The notes: generated from the letters alone by a model not told the origin. A DNA stretch of 64,000 nucleotides from Acidimicrobiales bacterium (GCA_014237715.1 JAAZZG010000006.1:62001-126000); one strand, 5' to 3'. Counted from the stretch's first letter, positions 19,165-28,571 are shown. Made by a program: numbers and translations.

Positions 19165-19252
19165 GGAGGGATGGCAGAGCGGACGATTGCGACGGTCTTG
19201 AAAACCGTTGAGCCTCACGGCTCCGGGGGTTCGAATCCCCCTCCCTCCGCCA
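19165..19252 (+). tRNA. tRNA-Ser (TGA anticodon)
   Basis: A class II tRNA with acceptor GGAGGGA/TCCCTCC, anticodon stem ACGGT/ACCGT with loop CTTGAAA, long variable arm and T-arm GGGGGTTCGAATCCCCC. CCA is encoded at 19250-19252. It is divergently arranged with tRNA-Ser(GCT) 61 bp away. Confidence 0.97.
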
Positions 19253-19275
19253 CTCGCCGGGACTGATCAGTCCCC

Positions 19276-20223
19276 TCAGGAGCGGATGCGACCCCGTAGG
19301 TCGGTCAGCCAGTCATCAGCCGAGCGGGAGGCCGCCGTGGCTTCAGACCGGACCTGCGCTCCGTTGGTGCCCGCCGCCGGGTACGACCCGAGGAACTTGA
19401 CCTCTCCGTGCTTCTTCTGCAGGTTCCGGAGGCAGTCGGCCACCAACTCGTCTGCCACATGACCTTCGAGGTCCATCAGAAAGCAGTAGTCACCGAGCCC
19501 TCGCTTGGTGGGGCGCGACTCCAAGCGGGTCAGGTTGATCGAACGGGCGGCGAACTCCTGAAGGATCCCCAGCAGCGATCCCGGTCGGTCGGCCCGCTGG
19601 AAGACGACCAACGAGGTCTTGTCATGACCGGTGGGAGCCGGGATGCCGTCGGGGGCTACCAGTACGAACCGTGTCTGGTTCTCCGGATGGTCCTCGATGT
19701 CGGCGGCCAGCACCTCAAGCCCGTAGGCCTCGGCAGCCCGACCCGGGGCAATGGCCGCGGTGTGACCGTCGGGTGTGGCGGCCAGCAGGCGCGCCGCGTC
19801 GGCCGTGGAGTTGGTGGCCTGGACCTCAGCGCTTGGGAGGTGTTCGGACAACCAGCCACGGCACTGGGCAATGGCGTGCGGGTACGAACACACCCGGTCG
19901 ACGTCAGCTAAGGCGGTGCCGGGCGCCACCATCAGGTTCAACTGGATGGAGATCACGACCTCACGTTGGATCAGTAGGTCAACGTCGAAAGCCAGAGTGT
20001 CCTGGGTGACGTTGACACTGCCCTCGATGGAGTTCTCGATCGCTGCGAAACCGAGGTCCGCCTCACCGGCCACCACCTGGCGGAATACGTCGGGAATCGA
20101 CGGTGCGGGACGCAGGTCCAGGCCCGTCAGGTCGCGCTGAGTGAACAGAGCCTGCTCGGTAAAGGTGCCGGTGGGGCCCAGATAGACGAGCCTCGAAAGC
20201 TCCGGGGGTGCGAGATCGGTCAC
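19276..20223 (-). CDS. pheA: Prephenate dehydratase
   Basis: The 315-aa monofunctional enzyme converts prephenate to phenylpyruvate for phenylalanine synthesis. The catalytic domain begins RLVYLGPTGTFTEQALF and has the ADLGFAAIENSIEGSVNVTQD motif, with the NQTRFVLVA motif before the C-terminal ACT domain. The ACT domain contains the phenylalanine-binding ESRP sequence (INLTRLESRPTKRGLGDYCFLMD). The start is GTG 20223. A TATCCT eight bases upstream suggests a leaderless message. A longer frame upstream is the antisense of larB and is discarded. Confidence 0.95.
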   Translation of the reverse strand: MTDLAPPELSRLVYLGPTGTFTEQALFTQRDLTGLDLRPAPSIPDVFRQVVAGEADLGFAAIENSIEGSVNVTQDTLAFDVDLLIQREVVISIQLNLMVAPGTALADVDRVCSYPHAIAQCRGWLSEHLPSAEVQATNSTADAARLLAATPDGHTAAIAPGRAAEAYGLEVLAADIEDHPENQTRFVLVAPDGIPAPTGHDKTSLVVFQRADRPGSLLGILQEFAARSINLTRLESRPTKRGLGDYCFLMDLEGHVADELVADCLRNLQKKHGEVKFLGSYPAAGTNGAQVRSEATAASRSADDWLTDLRGRIRS

Positions 20224-20237
20224 GGGAGGGGAGGATA
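20224..20237 (-). promoter_or_regulatory. Predicted leaderless promoter of pheA
   Basis: On the minus strand TATCCT (20237-20232) lies 8 bp before the GTG start. The opposite strand of the same 14 bp is the purine-rich ribosome-binding site of larB, so two divergent genes share this short spacer. Confidence 0.45.
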
Positions 20238-20242
20238 GTGAC

Positions 20243-21058
20243 GTGGACCCCGACGCCCGGCACCAGTTGCCCCTGTACGAGTTGCCCCTGTCCGAATTGA
20301 TGGCCGGCGTGGCGGCGGGGACGATCTCGCCCGATGACGCCGTACGACGCCTGAGTCGACTGCCCTTTGTCGATGTAGGCGTGGCCCGCATCGACCACCA
20401 CCGCGCCCTCCGGCAGGGACTCCCCGAGGCGGTGTACGCCCCCGGCAAGTCCGCCGAGGACGTGGCCATCGTGGTCAGCGAACTGCTGGACCACGGGACC
20501 GGCCCGGTGGTGCTGTCACGGGCCGACAAGGTGCAGACCGCTGCCGCGCTTGGCGTCGACGCCTCGGGAACCGTGCTGGGCCACACCGTGGTGTGGCGAC
20601 GGGCTGTCGATCGTGGGGATCGGGTGTTGGTGGTCACGGCCGGTACGGCCGATGCGCCGGTAGCCGACGAGTGCGCGGCGGTCCTCTGGGCCCACGGCAT
20701 CGATGCCGACCGGTTGTCCGACGTAGGTGTCTCAGGCATCCACCGCCTACTGGCCGACATTGACCGCATTCACAATGCCGACGCCATGGTCGTGGTGGCC
20801 GGCATGGAGGGGGCGTTAGCCAGCGTGGTCGGTGGCCTCACCGATTGCCCAGTGGTCGCCGTACCGACCAGCGTGGGGTACGGCTCGTCACTGGAGGGGG
20901 TCACGGCACTTCTGGGAATGCTGGCCTCGTGCGCCTCTGGGCTGACCGTGGTGGGCATCGACAACGGATTTGGCGCAGCATGTGCCCTGCTACGCGCATT
21001 GGGACCGGTTCCCGGCCGGCCGGCGGGGGGCACCCCTGCGACGGAAGACCTCGAATGA
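20243..21058 (+). CDS. larB: Nickel pincer cofactor biosynthesis protein LarB
   Basis: The 271-aa protein belongs to the LarB family (PurE-like fold), which carboxylates and hydrolyses nicotinic acid adenine dinucleotide in the first step of nickel-pincer nucleotide synthesis. Diagnostic stretches are FVDVGVARIDHHRALRQGLPEAVYAPGKS, VLVVTAGTADAPVADECA and the AIR-carboxylase-like core AMVVVAGMEGALASVVGGLTDCPVVAVPTSVGYG. The GTG at 20243 follows AGGGGAGGA. Its TGA overlaps the larC ATG. LarE and the lactate racemase LarA are not in the window. Confidence 0.93.
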   Translation: MDPDARHQLPLYELPLSELMAGVAAGTISPDDAVRRLSRLPFVDVGVARIDHHRALRQGLPEAVYAPGKSAEDVAIVVSELLDHGTGPVVLSRADKVQTAAALGVDASGTVLGHTVVWRRAVDRGDRVLVVTAGTADAPVADECAAVLWAHGIDADRLSDVGVSGIHRLLADIDRIHNADAMVVVAGMEGALASVVGGLTDCPVVAVPTSVGYGSSLEGVTALLGMLASCASGLTVVGIDNGFGAACALLRALGPVPGRPAGGTPATEDLE

Positions 21059-22266
21059 CCCGGGTGGCGTGGTTCCAGCCGTTCGCCGGTATTGCTGGGG
21101 ACATGGCCCTCGGCGCCCTGATCGATGCGGGCGCCGACGTCGACGAGGTTCGGGCGTTAGTGAGACAGCTTCCGATTGAAGGTTGGGCGCTGACCGCCGA
21201 GCCGGTCCTGCGTGGTGGAATCGCGGCGATCGACGTACGGGTGGAGACCGACGATGAGGCCACCCACCGACACGCGTCCTCGATTCTGGCCATGGTCGAC
21301 GCTGCCGGCTTCCCGGATCGCATGGCCCGACGGGTACGCGACACCTTCGAGGCGCTGGCCGCCGTCGAGGGCCGCCTTCACGGGATTCCGCCGGCCGACG
21401 TGCACTTCCACGAGGTAGGTGCCATCGACAGCATCGTGGATGTGGTCGGCACGTGTGCCGCCCTCGAGGTACTCGATGTCGACGAGGTCCAGTCGGGCAG
21501 TGTGGCTACGGGAACGGGCACAGTCGAATCGGCCCACGGCACGATCCCCGTTCCCGCACCGGCCACCATCGCTCTGTTGGCTGGAGCCCCCACCCACGGC
21601 ACCGACGTGGCTGCCGAGTTGACCACCCCGACAGGCGCCGCCCTGTTGGCCGCCACGGTCACCACCTGGGGTCCAATGCCGGCCCTGGTCGTCGAGGCCG
21701 CCGGTTACGGGGCAGGCGACCGGGACCTCGACGGACGACCCAACGTCACTCAGGTTGTGGTGGGCACCCTCGATCGGGCGGGGGAAGCCACCGGCGGGGG
21801 ACCCGGCCGGGCCTCGGGTCAGCCGATGGTCACCCTCGAGGTGAACGTGGACGATGCCACAGGCGAAACCCTCGCCCACGCCCTGGCCCGCTGCCTAGAG
21901 GCGGGAGCCCGTGATGCCTGGGTCACGCCCATCGTGATGAAGAAGGGCCGTCCGGCCCACGTGGTGAGCGCCCTGTGCGATCCGTCCGCAGTAGCCGTGG
22001 TGGCCGAGGTGTTGACGTCTGAGACGGGATCGCTCGGCGTACGGGCCCACACCGTCCAACGGTGGTCGGCAGCTCGGACCATGGACGAAGTGGTGGTCGA
22101 CGGACACCCGATCGCGGTCAAGGTGACCGCCGGTCGGGCCAAGGCCGAACACGATGATGCAGCCCGTGTGGCCGCGGCAACCGGTCGTCCGCTCCGTGAA
22201 GTTCTGGCTCTGGCCGAGGCTGCCTGGCGGGCCGCCGACGCGGACCCGTCCGAACCGGCCTCCTAG
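21055..22266 (+). CDS. larC: Nickel insertion protein LarC
   Basis: The 403-aa protein matches LarC, which inserts nickel into the pincer cofactor. It begins RVAWFQPFAGIAGDMALGALIDAG, has the VHFHEVGAIDSIVDVVGTCAALE motif and the GTIPVPAPATIALL/ELTTPTGAALLAA motifs of the family. In Lactobacillus LarC is made by programmed frameshifting between two frames; here one continuous frame covers both halves. ATG 21055 overlaps the larB stop, so the pair is co-translated. The frame extends 210 bp further upstream inside larB but the ATGA overlap marks the true start. Confidence 0.94.
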   Translation: MTRVAWFQPFAGIAGDMALGALIDAGADVDEVRALVRQLPIEGWALTAEPVLRGGIAAIDVRVETDDEATHRHASSILAMVDAAGFPDRMARRVRDTFEALAAVEGRLHGIPPADVHFHEVGAIDSIVDVVGTCAALEVLDVDEVQSGSVATGTGTVESAHGTIPVPAPATIALLAGAPTHGTDVAAELTTPTGAALLAATVTTWGPMPALVVEAAGYGAGDRDLDGRPNVTQVVVGTLDRAGEATGGGPGRASGQPMVTLEVNVDDATGETLAHALARCLEAGARDAWVTPIVMKKGRPAHVVSALCDPSAVAVVAEVLTSETGSLGVRAHTVQRWSAARTMDEVVVDGHPIAVKVTAGRAKAEHDDAARVAAATGRPLREVLALAEAAWRAADADPSEPAS

Positions 22267-22278
22267 TCTGGCTCGACG
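22264..22278 (+). promoter_or_regulatory. Predicted leaderless promoter of the MBL hydrolase gene
   Basis: TAGTCT at 22264-22269 overlaps the larC stop (TAG) and lies 9 bp before the next ATG. No ribosome-binding site is seen. Confidence 0.45.
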
Positions 22279-23016
22279 ATGACCGACACCACCCACCTCG
22301 AGACTTCCGACCGCCTCTACTTCCGCCAACTCCTGTCCGGCCGGGACTTCGCCACCGAGGATCCGATGGCCCGCCAGATGGTCAACTTCGTCTACCTCAT
22401 CGGTGATCTGGAGACCGGCGAGGCCGTGGTGGTCGACCCGGCCTACGACGTTGACGGCATTCTTGATGTCCTTGCGGCCGATGACATGCGTTGCACCGGT
22501 GCGCTAGCCACCCACTACCACCCGGACCACGTGGGTGGTTCCATGATGGGCTTCGACATCATCGGGGCCGCCGAACTGCTGGAACGAACTTCGGTTCCCA
22601 TTCACGCCCAGCGTGACGAGGCTGGGTTCATCGCCGAGGTGACCGGTCTAGGCGACGGTGAGATCGTCGGGCACGACAGTGGCGACGTGGTCACCGTGGG
22701 AGCCATCGACATCGAGCTGATCCACACGCCGGGCCACACGCCGGGCAGCCAGTGCTTCCTGGTTGACGGCCGACTGGTGGCCGGCGACACCCTGTTCCTC
22801 GAGGGCTGCGGGCGGACCGACCTCCCCGGCGGCGACCCCGCGGCGCTGTACCACAGCCTCCATCACCGTCTAGCCAAGGTGCCCGACGACGCCGTGCTCT
22901 ACCCCGGTCACCTCTACTCGCCGCAACCGTCGGCCCCTATGGGCGACACGCGGCGTGACAACTTCGTATTCATGCCCCGTTCCGAGGAGCAGTGGCTGGC
23001 CATGTTCGGCCGCTGA
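22279..23016 (+). CDS. MBL-fold hydrolase (glyoxalase II / persulfide dioxygenase-like)
   Basis: The 245-aa protein has the metallo-beta-lactamase metal motif THYHPDHVGG, then TPGHTPGSQCF, AGDTLFLEGCGRTDLPGGDP and YPGHLY. The GCGRTDLPGGDP stretch is typical of glyoxalase II-like and ETHE1-like enzymes that act on glutathione-type or persulfide thioesters. The N-terminus carries an extra ~35 residues (YFRQLLSGRDFATEDPMARQMVNFVYLIGD) seen in a large actinobacterial subgroup. The substrate is not determined. It follows larC by 12 bp. Confidence 0.85.
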   Translation: MTDTTHLETSDRLYFRQLLSGRDFATEDPMARQMVNFVYLIGDLETGEAVVVDPAYDVDGILDVLAADDMRCTGALATHYHPDHVGGSMMGFDIIGAAELLERTSVPIHAQRDEAGFIAEVTGLGDGEIVGHDSGDVVTVGAIDIELIHTPGHTPGSQCFLVDGRLVAGDTLFLEGCGRTDLPGGDPAALYHSLHHRLAKVPDDAVLYPGHLYSPQPSAPMGDTRRDNFVFMPRSEEQWLAMFGR

Positions 23017-23078
23017 GCTGGCCCGCCCTGCCGCCGAGAGCCTGGCCTCCGAAATCCCAGCCCCCGAGAAGAGAAGAG

Positions 23079-24089
23079 ATGACCGTGTTTCGTGCCCTGC
23101 GGCTCGACAAGTCCGATGGTGAGTTCCGACGGGAGTATGTAGAACTTGACGACGGGGACCTACCGTCGGTAAGTGACGCTGACCAGCCCGAGGTGATTGT
23201 TGACGTCGAGTACTCGACGGTGAACTTCAAGGACGCATTGGCCGTCGCCGACCAGTCACCCATCGTGCGTTCGTGGCCCATGGTGCCCGGCATCGACCTG
23301 GCCGGCACGGTGGCTTCTTCGGACGACCCCGAGGTTCCGGTAGGCCAGCGGGTGGTCGTGAACGGTTGGGGAATAGGCGAGGAGTCCTGGGGTGGGTTGG
23401 CTCAGCGGGCCCGGGTACGCGGGTCGTGGACCCTGCCCCTACCCGAAGGCGTGTCCACCGCCCAGGCCATGGCCATTGGCACCGCTGGCTACACGTCGAT
23501 CCTCTGCGTGCTGGCCCTCGAGGACCACCACGTGACCCCTGATCGTGGTCCGGTGCTGGTCACCGGTGCGGCGGGTGGCGTGGGGAGCGTGGCTATTGCC
23601 CTGTTGGCTGCCCAGGGCTATGAGGTGCACGCCTCCACCGGTCGCCCGGAGGAGGCGGACTACCTGACGGCGTTGGGCGCCTCCACCATCGTGGAGCGGT
23701 CTGAACTATCTGAACCGGGGGGTCGGCCACTGGCCCGAGCCCGGTGGGCTGGGGCGGTGGACGCGGTGGGCAGCCACACGCTGGCCAACGTGCTGGCCCA
23801 GGTGCAGCCCGAGGGCTGTGTTGCGGCCTGCGGCCTTGCCCAGGGGATGGACCTCACGACCAGCGTGGCACCGTTCATCCTGCGGGGTGTGACCCTGCGT
23901 GGCGTGCACTCGGTCCACGTACCCCGTGCTCGACGCGTTGAAGCCTGGAGACGTCTTGACGAGGATCTCGATCGGGACCTGCTGGCCTCTATGACCACAC
24001 TGGTAGGTCTCGACGATGTGCCGGCCGTCGCCGACGACGTGTTGGCCGGACGGATCCGGGGACGGGTCGTCGTCGACGTCCACGCCTGA
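23079..24089 (+). CDS. YhdH/AcuI-type quinone oxidoreductase (acrylyl-CoA reductase family)
   Basis: The 336-aa zinc-independent medium-chain reductase begins MTVFRALRLDKSDGEFRREYVEL and has the family stretch YSTVNFKDALAVADQSPIVRSWPMVPGIDLAGTV and an NADPH-binding GAAGGVGSVAIALLAAQGYEV. This combination is typical of YhdH and of AcuI, which reduces acrylyl-CoA produced during DMSP and propionate-type metabolism in marine bacteria. The exact substrate is inferred. ATG 23079 follows GAGAAGAGAAG. Confidence 0.88.
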   Translation: MTVFRALRLDKSDGEFRREYVELDDGDLPSVSDADQPEVIVDVEYSTVNFKDALAVADQSPIVRSWPMVPGIDLAGTVASSDDPEVPVGQRVVVNGWGIGEESWGGLAQRARVRGSWTLPLPEGVSTAQAMAIGTAGYTSILCVLALEDHHVTPDRGPVLVTGAAGGVGSVAIALLAAQGYEVHASTGRPEEADYLTALGASTIVERSELSEPGGRPLARARWAGAVDAVGSHTLANVLAQVQPEGCVAACGLAQGMDLTTSVAPFILRGVTLRGVHSVHVPRARRVEAWRRLDEDLDRDLLASMTTLVGLDDVPAVADDVLAGRIRGRVVVDVHA

Positions 24090-24121
24090 GTCGCTGACCT
24101 GGAATCGGAGAACGGAGCATC

Positions 24122-25177
24122 ATGCGACTGGGTCTGGGGGTTGACGTCTGGGCCGCGCCGCGTGTCGATCTGCCGCTACGTCGGATTCTGTTGGCCGAGA
24201 AACTCGGCTTCGACTCGGTGTGGACCGCTGAGATCTACGGCGCCGATGCCGTCACGCCGCTGGCCTTCCTGGCCGCCCATACCCGTTACCTCCGCCTCGG
24301 CTCCGCAGTCGCTCAGGTCCCGGCGAGGCCACCCACCACAGCGGCTATGCAGTTCGCCACCCTCGAGGCACTGGCCCCCGGGCGTGTGGTGTGTGGACTG
24401 GGATTGTCGGGCCCGCAGGTCGCCGAGGGCTGGTACGGCCAGCCGTGGGGTCAGCCGTCAGCACGGTTGCGGGATTACGTAGCCATCGTGCGACAGGTGT
24501 TTCGCCGCGAGGGGCCGGTGGTCCACGACGGTACGGAAATCCGCCTGCCCTACGACGGGCCGGGCTCGACTGGGTCGGGCCGACCCTTGAAACCGATCCT
24601 CCATCCGAACCCCGACCTGCCGATCTTCCTGGCCACCGGTGGGCCGGCCAACGTGCGCCTTACCGCTGAGGTGGCCGACGGTTGGTTGCCGCTGGGCTAC
24701 ACCCCTGGGAGCGCGCACCTCTACGCCGAGGACTTGGCTGTCGGGCTGGCTCGGAGCGGCCGGACCATGGCCGACCTCGAGGTCCAGACAGGGGCCACGG
24801 TGTGCCTGACCGATGACGTGCGGTCTGTCTTGGACGCCGCCAAGCCGGGAGTGGCCATGCGGGTCGGTGGTTACGGGACCGCCGAGCACAACTTCCATCG
24901 TGATGCCATGGTCCGACGGGGGTTCGGAGAGGCGGCCGAGCGGATTACCGAGCTGTTCGTGGCCGGTCGGCGGGACGAGGCTGCGGCGGCCGTACCCGAC
25001 GACTACGTGGATGACGGGGCGTTGGTCGGATCCGAGGCCCGGATCGCCGAACGCTTCGAGCAGTGGCGTTCGACCGATGCCACCGGTCTCACCGTGCGAC
25101 CCGGCACCGATGAGGAGATGGTCCTGCTGTCTCGACTGGCTGGCTGCGAACCACGGCCCGACGTCGACGTTCCCTGA
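24122..25177 (+). CDS. LLM-class (luciferase-like) F420-dependent oxidoreductase
   Basis: The 351-aa protein has the bacterial-luciferase-like TIM barrel: LGVDVWAAPRVDLPLRRILLAEKLGFDSVWTAEIYGADAVTPLAFLAAHT, then LRLGSAVAQVPARPPTTAAMQFATLEALAPGRVVCGLGLSGPQVAEGWYG and the FLATGGPANVRLTAEVADGWLPLGYTP motif. These are features of the F420-dependent actinobacterial subgroup. The substrate is unknown. It follows the AcuI-like gene after 32 bp on the same strand, so the two may be co-transcribed. Confidence 0.87.
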   Translation: MRLGLGVDVWAAPRVDLPLRRILLAEKLGFDSVWTAEIYGADAVTPLAFLAAHTRYLRLGSAVAQVPARPPTTAAMQFATLEALAPGRVVCGLGLSGPQVAEGWYGQPWGQPSARLRDYVAIVRQVFRREGPVVHDGTEIRLPYDGPGSTGSGRPLKPILHPNPDLPIFLATGGPANVRLTAEVADGWLPLGYTPGSAHLYAEDLAVGLARSGRTMADLEVQTGATVCLTDDVRSVLDAAKPGVAMRVGGYGTAEHNFHRDAMVRRGFGEAAERITELFVAGRRDEAAAAVPDDYVDDGALVGSEARIAERFEQWRSTDATGLTVRPGTDEEMVLLSRLAGCEPRPDVDVP

Positions 25178-25214
25178 CTACCGGCGCTACCGGATTTTGG
25201 GTTCGAGCAGGTGG

Positions 25215-25298
<84 letters not shown>

Positions 25299-25414
25299 GA
25301 GTCGCGGAGGAAAGGCTAACGGGACCGATGATGTTCCCGCTGCGCTGAAATGGCCGGCCGGCCACCGGTACCATCGTGTGACGGTGCAGGCGACCGACGG
25401 GTGGTGAGCGACAA

Positions 25415-26617
25415 GTGATGGTGGCCCGCCGACCTCGAAGACGGTCGATCCGATTGGTGATCGGTTCGGCTACCCATGTCGGTCGAATCCGTGACGTCAA
25501 CCAGGATGACGTCGCCTCGGGTGACGACGTGTACGTGGTGGCTGACGGAATGGGTGGTCATCGAGGAGGCGAAGTGGCATCAACGGTGGCCACCGCGGCT
25601 GTGGTGCAGGGGTTCACTGGCCCCGACCGGGCCTCGCTGGTCCATGCGGTGCGTCTGGCCAATCGAGCGGTTCTGGAACGGGCCGCTGCCGATCCCGAAC
25701 TGTCGGGTATGGGAACCACCCTGTGTGCGTTGGCCGTGGTCGATGGTCCGGGAGGACAGGGCGGGCCCGACGCGCTGGCCGTGGTCAACATCGGTGACAG
25801 CCGCGTGTACCGCCTGGATGCCGGTGGGCTAGTACGGGTCAGCGACGATCACAGCCTGGTGGCCGACTTGGTACGGGCCGGCGAGCTGACGCCGGACGAG
25901 GCGGCCGTTCACCCACAACGCAACATTCTCACCAGGGCCCTGGGGATCGAAGCCGATCCCACCATCGACAGTTGGGAGCTCCCGCCGGCTCTGGGAGACC
26001 GCTTCCTGCTGTGCAGCGACGGGTTGTTTAACGAGTTGGATGATGCCCGAATCAGCGAACTTCTGGGTGACGGCCCGGCCCACGAGGTGGCCGGTCGACT
26101 GGTTGCTGAAGCGGTCGTCGAGGGCGGGCACGACAACGTCACCGCGCTGGTCGTCGAGGTGGTCGACGGCCCGGAGGTCCCGCCCAGCGGGCGTCCGGCA
26201 ATTCCCGCGGCCCGACCCGAGCGAATCACCGGTCCTGTCCTGTCCCGCCCGAAAGGCGACGACCCGCGGGCCACCCTGCGAGCCACTATCGGCTCGGTGG
26301 CTGCCGTGGTGATCGCAACGATCCTGGTCCTGTCGTTGTTTGCCGGCCAGGGGTGGTTCATCGGGGACGACGATGGGGACGTGGCGGTGTTCCGGGGGCG
26401 TCCATCCGGGATCTTGTGGTTTGATCCGACCTTCGTGGAGGGCGGAGATCTACGGATGTCCCGCCTCGATGACTCGACCCGGGCGGCCGTCCTCGAGACG
26501 ATCCCGGTCGGAAACCTAAAGGAGGCCCGGCGTCTCATCGAGGGCTTCCGATCCCACCTGAGCGACCCAATTCCGAGTAACCCGGATCTGAGCAACGCCA
26601 ATCCGGGCGACCAATGA
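25415..26617 (+). CDS. pstP: PP2C-family serine/threonine phosphatase (PstP-like), membrane anchored
   Basis: The 400-aa protein has PP2C motifs in order: GSATHVGRIRDVNQDDVA, VVADGMGGHRGGEVAS, GMGTTLCALAV, NIGDSRVYRL, LLCSDGLFNEL and GGHDNVTALVVEV, covering residues ~15-245. One membrane segment (IGSVAAVVIATILVLSLFAG, ~290-310) precedes an external domain of ~85 residues. In actinobacteria PstP dephosphorylates PknA/PknB and their cell-wall targets, and the adjacent pknB-like gene supports that role. The FHA, FtsW and PBP genes that usually separate them are missing here. The start is GTG 25415 or ATG 25418. Confidence 0.9.
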   Translation: MMVARRPRRRSIRLVIGSATHVGRIRDVNQDDVASGDDVYVVADGMGGHRGGEVASTVATAAVVQGFTGPDRASLVHAVRLANRAVLERAAADPELSGMGTTLCALAVVDGPGGQGGPDALAVVNIGDSRVYRLDAGGLVRVSDDHSLVADLVRAGELTPDEAAVHPQRNILTRALGIEADPTIDSWELPPALGDRFLLCSDGLFNELDDARISELLGDGPAHEVAGRLVAEAVVEGGHDNVTALVVEVVDGPEVPPSGRPAIPAARPERITGPVLSRPKGDDPRATLRATIGSVAAVVIATILVLSLFAGQGWFIGDDDGDVAVFRGRPSGILWFDPTFVEGGDLRMSRLDDSTRAAVLETIPVGNLKEARRLIEGFRSHLSDPIPSNPDLSNANPGDQ

Positions 26618-26655
26618 CCAATCACGGGCGACGGTCGGCCCAAACCGACCCCCGG

Positions 26656-26669
26656 TAGAATCCTCCGCC
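26656..26669 (+). promoter_or_regulatory. Predicted leaderless promoter of pknB
   Basis: TAGAAT at 26656-26661, the best -10 match in the window, is 8 bp before the GTG start. No ribosome-binding site is present. Confidence 0.55.
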
Positions 26670-28571
26670 GTGTCAGCACAGGGCCCCACCGTCTTCAATG
26701 GGCGGTACGAACTCCACCGGCAGATCGCCCGGGGAGGCATGGCCGACGTCTACCTCGCGCGCGATCTCCTCCTGGATCGACCAGTGGCGGTCAAGGTCCT
26801 GTTCGACGAATTTTCCCGAGATCCCGACTTCGTGGAGCGGTTTCGTCGGGAGGCTCAGGCCGCAGCCAATCTGAACCATCCCAACGTGGTGAGCGTCTTT
26901 GACTGGGGCGAAGAGCAGGGCACCTACTTCATCGTCATGGAGTACGTGGACGGGCGGAGCCTGGCGGAGATCCTCCGCGCCGACGGGCCCCTGCCTGCCG
27001 ATCGGGCCGCCGAGGTGGCTGCCGACATTGCTGCCGCGCTGGCCTTCGCGCACCGCAACGGTCTGGTGCACCGGGACGTGAAGCCCGGGAACGTATTGGT
27101 CACCCCCAACGGCCACGTGAAGGTGGCCGACTTCGGAATCGCCACGGCGTTGGTAGGGGCCCGCAACGACCTCACCCAGTCGGGTTCGGTCATGGGAACG
27201 GCCACCTACTTCTCGCCCGAGCAGGCGCAGGGACGACCGGTCGACCCGCGTAGCGACCTGTACTCCCTCGGCGTCGTTCTCTACGAGATGATTCTCGGGC
27301 GACCGCCGTTCACCGGCGAGACCCCGGTGGCCATTGCCTACCGGCATGTCCAGGACAGCCCGTTGTCGATGCGAGCTGCCGGTGCCGCCGTGGCCGAATC
27401 GTTGGAGGCCATCACCCTCAAGCTGCTGGCCAAGAACCCGGTCAACCGCTATCCCACTGCCGAGGACCTTAGGAGTGACCTCAAGCGCTACCGGGACGGT
27501 GCACACGACCTGCGTGCCATCTCGCAGGCCACCATGGTGTCACCAGTTAGTCCAATCGCCCCGATCCCGGTGCCGTCTGGGGACTTCGGGGCGGCCACCG
27601 GCCACCGTCGCGACGATGGGCTGCGCCGTACGGCCATGTTTACGGTGGTGTTGGTCGGCCTGCTGGTGGCCTTCGGCTACTTGGTGTTGGAGTTCGTCGA
27701 CACGCTGGGGGTAGGTAGCGGCGATGAGCCGGCCCAGGTGGGGATCGAACTGGTCGAAGTGCCCACGCTGATCGGTCAGCCGTTGGATGAGGCCCGAGCC
27801 AGTCTGCGCGATGCTCGCCTCAGCGTTCAGATGGACTACGAGACCAACTCCGACTTTCCTGAGAACACCGTCTTCTCCCAGGATCCGTCGGGCGGTACCA
27901 AGGTTGAGCCCGCCGACACGGTCCGCCTGTGGGTCAGTCGGGGGACCGGACCGATGATGCTGCTGGACGTCCGGGGCGATCAGGCTGTCGATGCCGAACG
28001 CGACCTGGAGGCCATGGGCCTCAAGGTTCAGACGGTGGGCCAGGAACATCCAGTGGTTCCGGCCGGCGAGGTGATCGACCAGTCACCTGATCCGGACGTG
28101 GAGATCATTCCGGGGGCGCGGGTCATCTTGTTCGTGTCGACTGGGCCGGCCGTCGAGGAGGTGCCCGACCTCTCGAACCGGCCCGTGCTCGATGCGATGA
28201 ACATTGTGTCGCGTCTTGGTTGGCGGGCCAGCACGGCTGAGGAGAAGAGTCGCACGGTGCCCGAGGGCCAGGTGGTCCGCACCGAGCCACCGGCCCGAAG
28301 TGAGTTGGCGCCCGGTGGCACCGTGGTCATCGTCGTGTCGTCGGGTCTGCCGTTGGTGCCCGTCCCGGCGGTCGAGGGCATGCGGGAGGCCGACGCGGTC
28401 GCTGCGTTGACCGATGTTGACCTGGTGGTCAACGTCCGCAGCGAGGTTCTGCCTGCCTACAGCCCCAATGACGGGCGGGTCATCAGCCAGAGCCCGGCAC
28501 CGGATGGAGAGGTCGACCTGGGGACCCGAGTGACCATCGTGATTGGACGGGCCGAGGATCCGACCGGCTAG
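26670..28571 (+). CDS. pknB: PASTA-domain serine/threonine protein kinase (PknB-like)
   Basis: The 633-aa kinase has a cytoplasmic N-terminal catalytic domain with Gly loop ARGGMADVYLA, Lys42 (VAVKV), catalytic HRDVKPGN (Asp136), DFG (Asp154) and the activation segment with SGSVMGTATYFSPEQAQG. A membrane segment lies at ~318-340 (AMFTVVLVGLLVAFGYLVLEF). Outside are four PASTA repeats, which bind peptidoglycan fragments. PknB coordinates growth and cell-wall synthesis. The GTG start with an ideal upstream TAGAAT indicates its own leaderless promoter, 52 bp after the phosphatase. Confidence 0.95.
   Translation: MSAQGPTVFNGRYELHRQIARGGMADVYLARDLLLDRPVAVKVLFDEFSRDPDFVERFRREAQAAANLNHPNVVSVFDWGEEQGTYFIVMEYVDGRSLAEILRADGPLPADRAAEVAADIAAALAFAHRNGLVHRDVKPGNVLVTPNGHVKVADFGIATALVGARNDLTQSGSVMGTATYFSPEQAQGRPVDPRSDLYSLGVVLYEMILGRPPFTGETPVAIAYRHVQDSPLSMRAAGAAVAESLEAITLKLLAKNPVNRYPTAEDLRSDLKRYRDGAHDLRAISQATMVSPVSPIAPIPVPSGDFGAATGHRRDDGLRRTAMFTVVLVGLLVAFGYLVLEFVDTLGVGSGDEPAQVGIELVEVPTLIGQPLDEARASLRDARLSVQMDYETNSDFPENTVFSQDPSGGTKVEPADTVRLWVSRGTGPMMLLDVRGDQAVDAERDLEAMGLKVQTVGQEHPVVPAGEVIDQSPDPDVEIIPGARVILFVSTGPAVEEVPDLSNRPVLDAMNIVSRLGWRASTAEEKSRTVPEGQVVRTEPPARSELAPGGTVVIVVSSGLPLVPVPAVEGMREADAVAALTDVDLVVNVRSEVLPAYSPNDGRVISQSPAPDGEVDLGTRVTIVIGRAEDPTG

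Noticed and set aside
18846-19252. Cluster of three tRNAs as an integration site of a mobile element
   Set aside because: No integrase, direct attachment repeat or partial tRNA copy is visible nearby.
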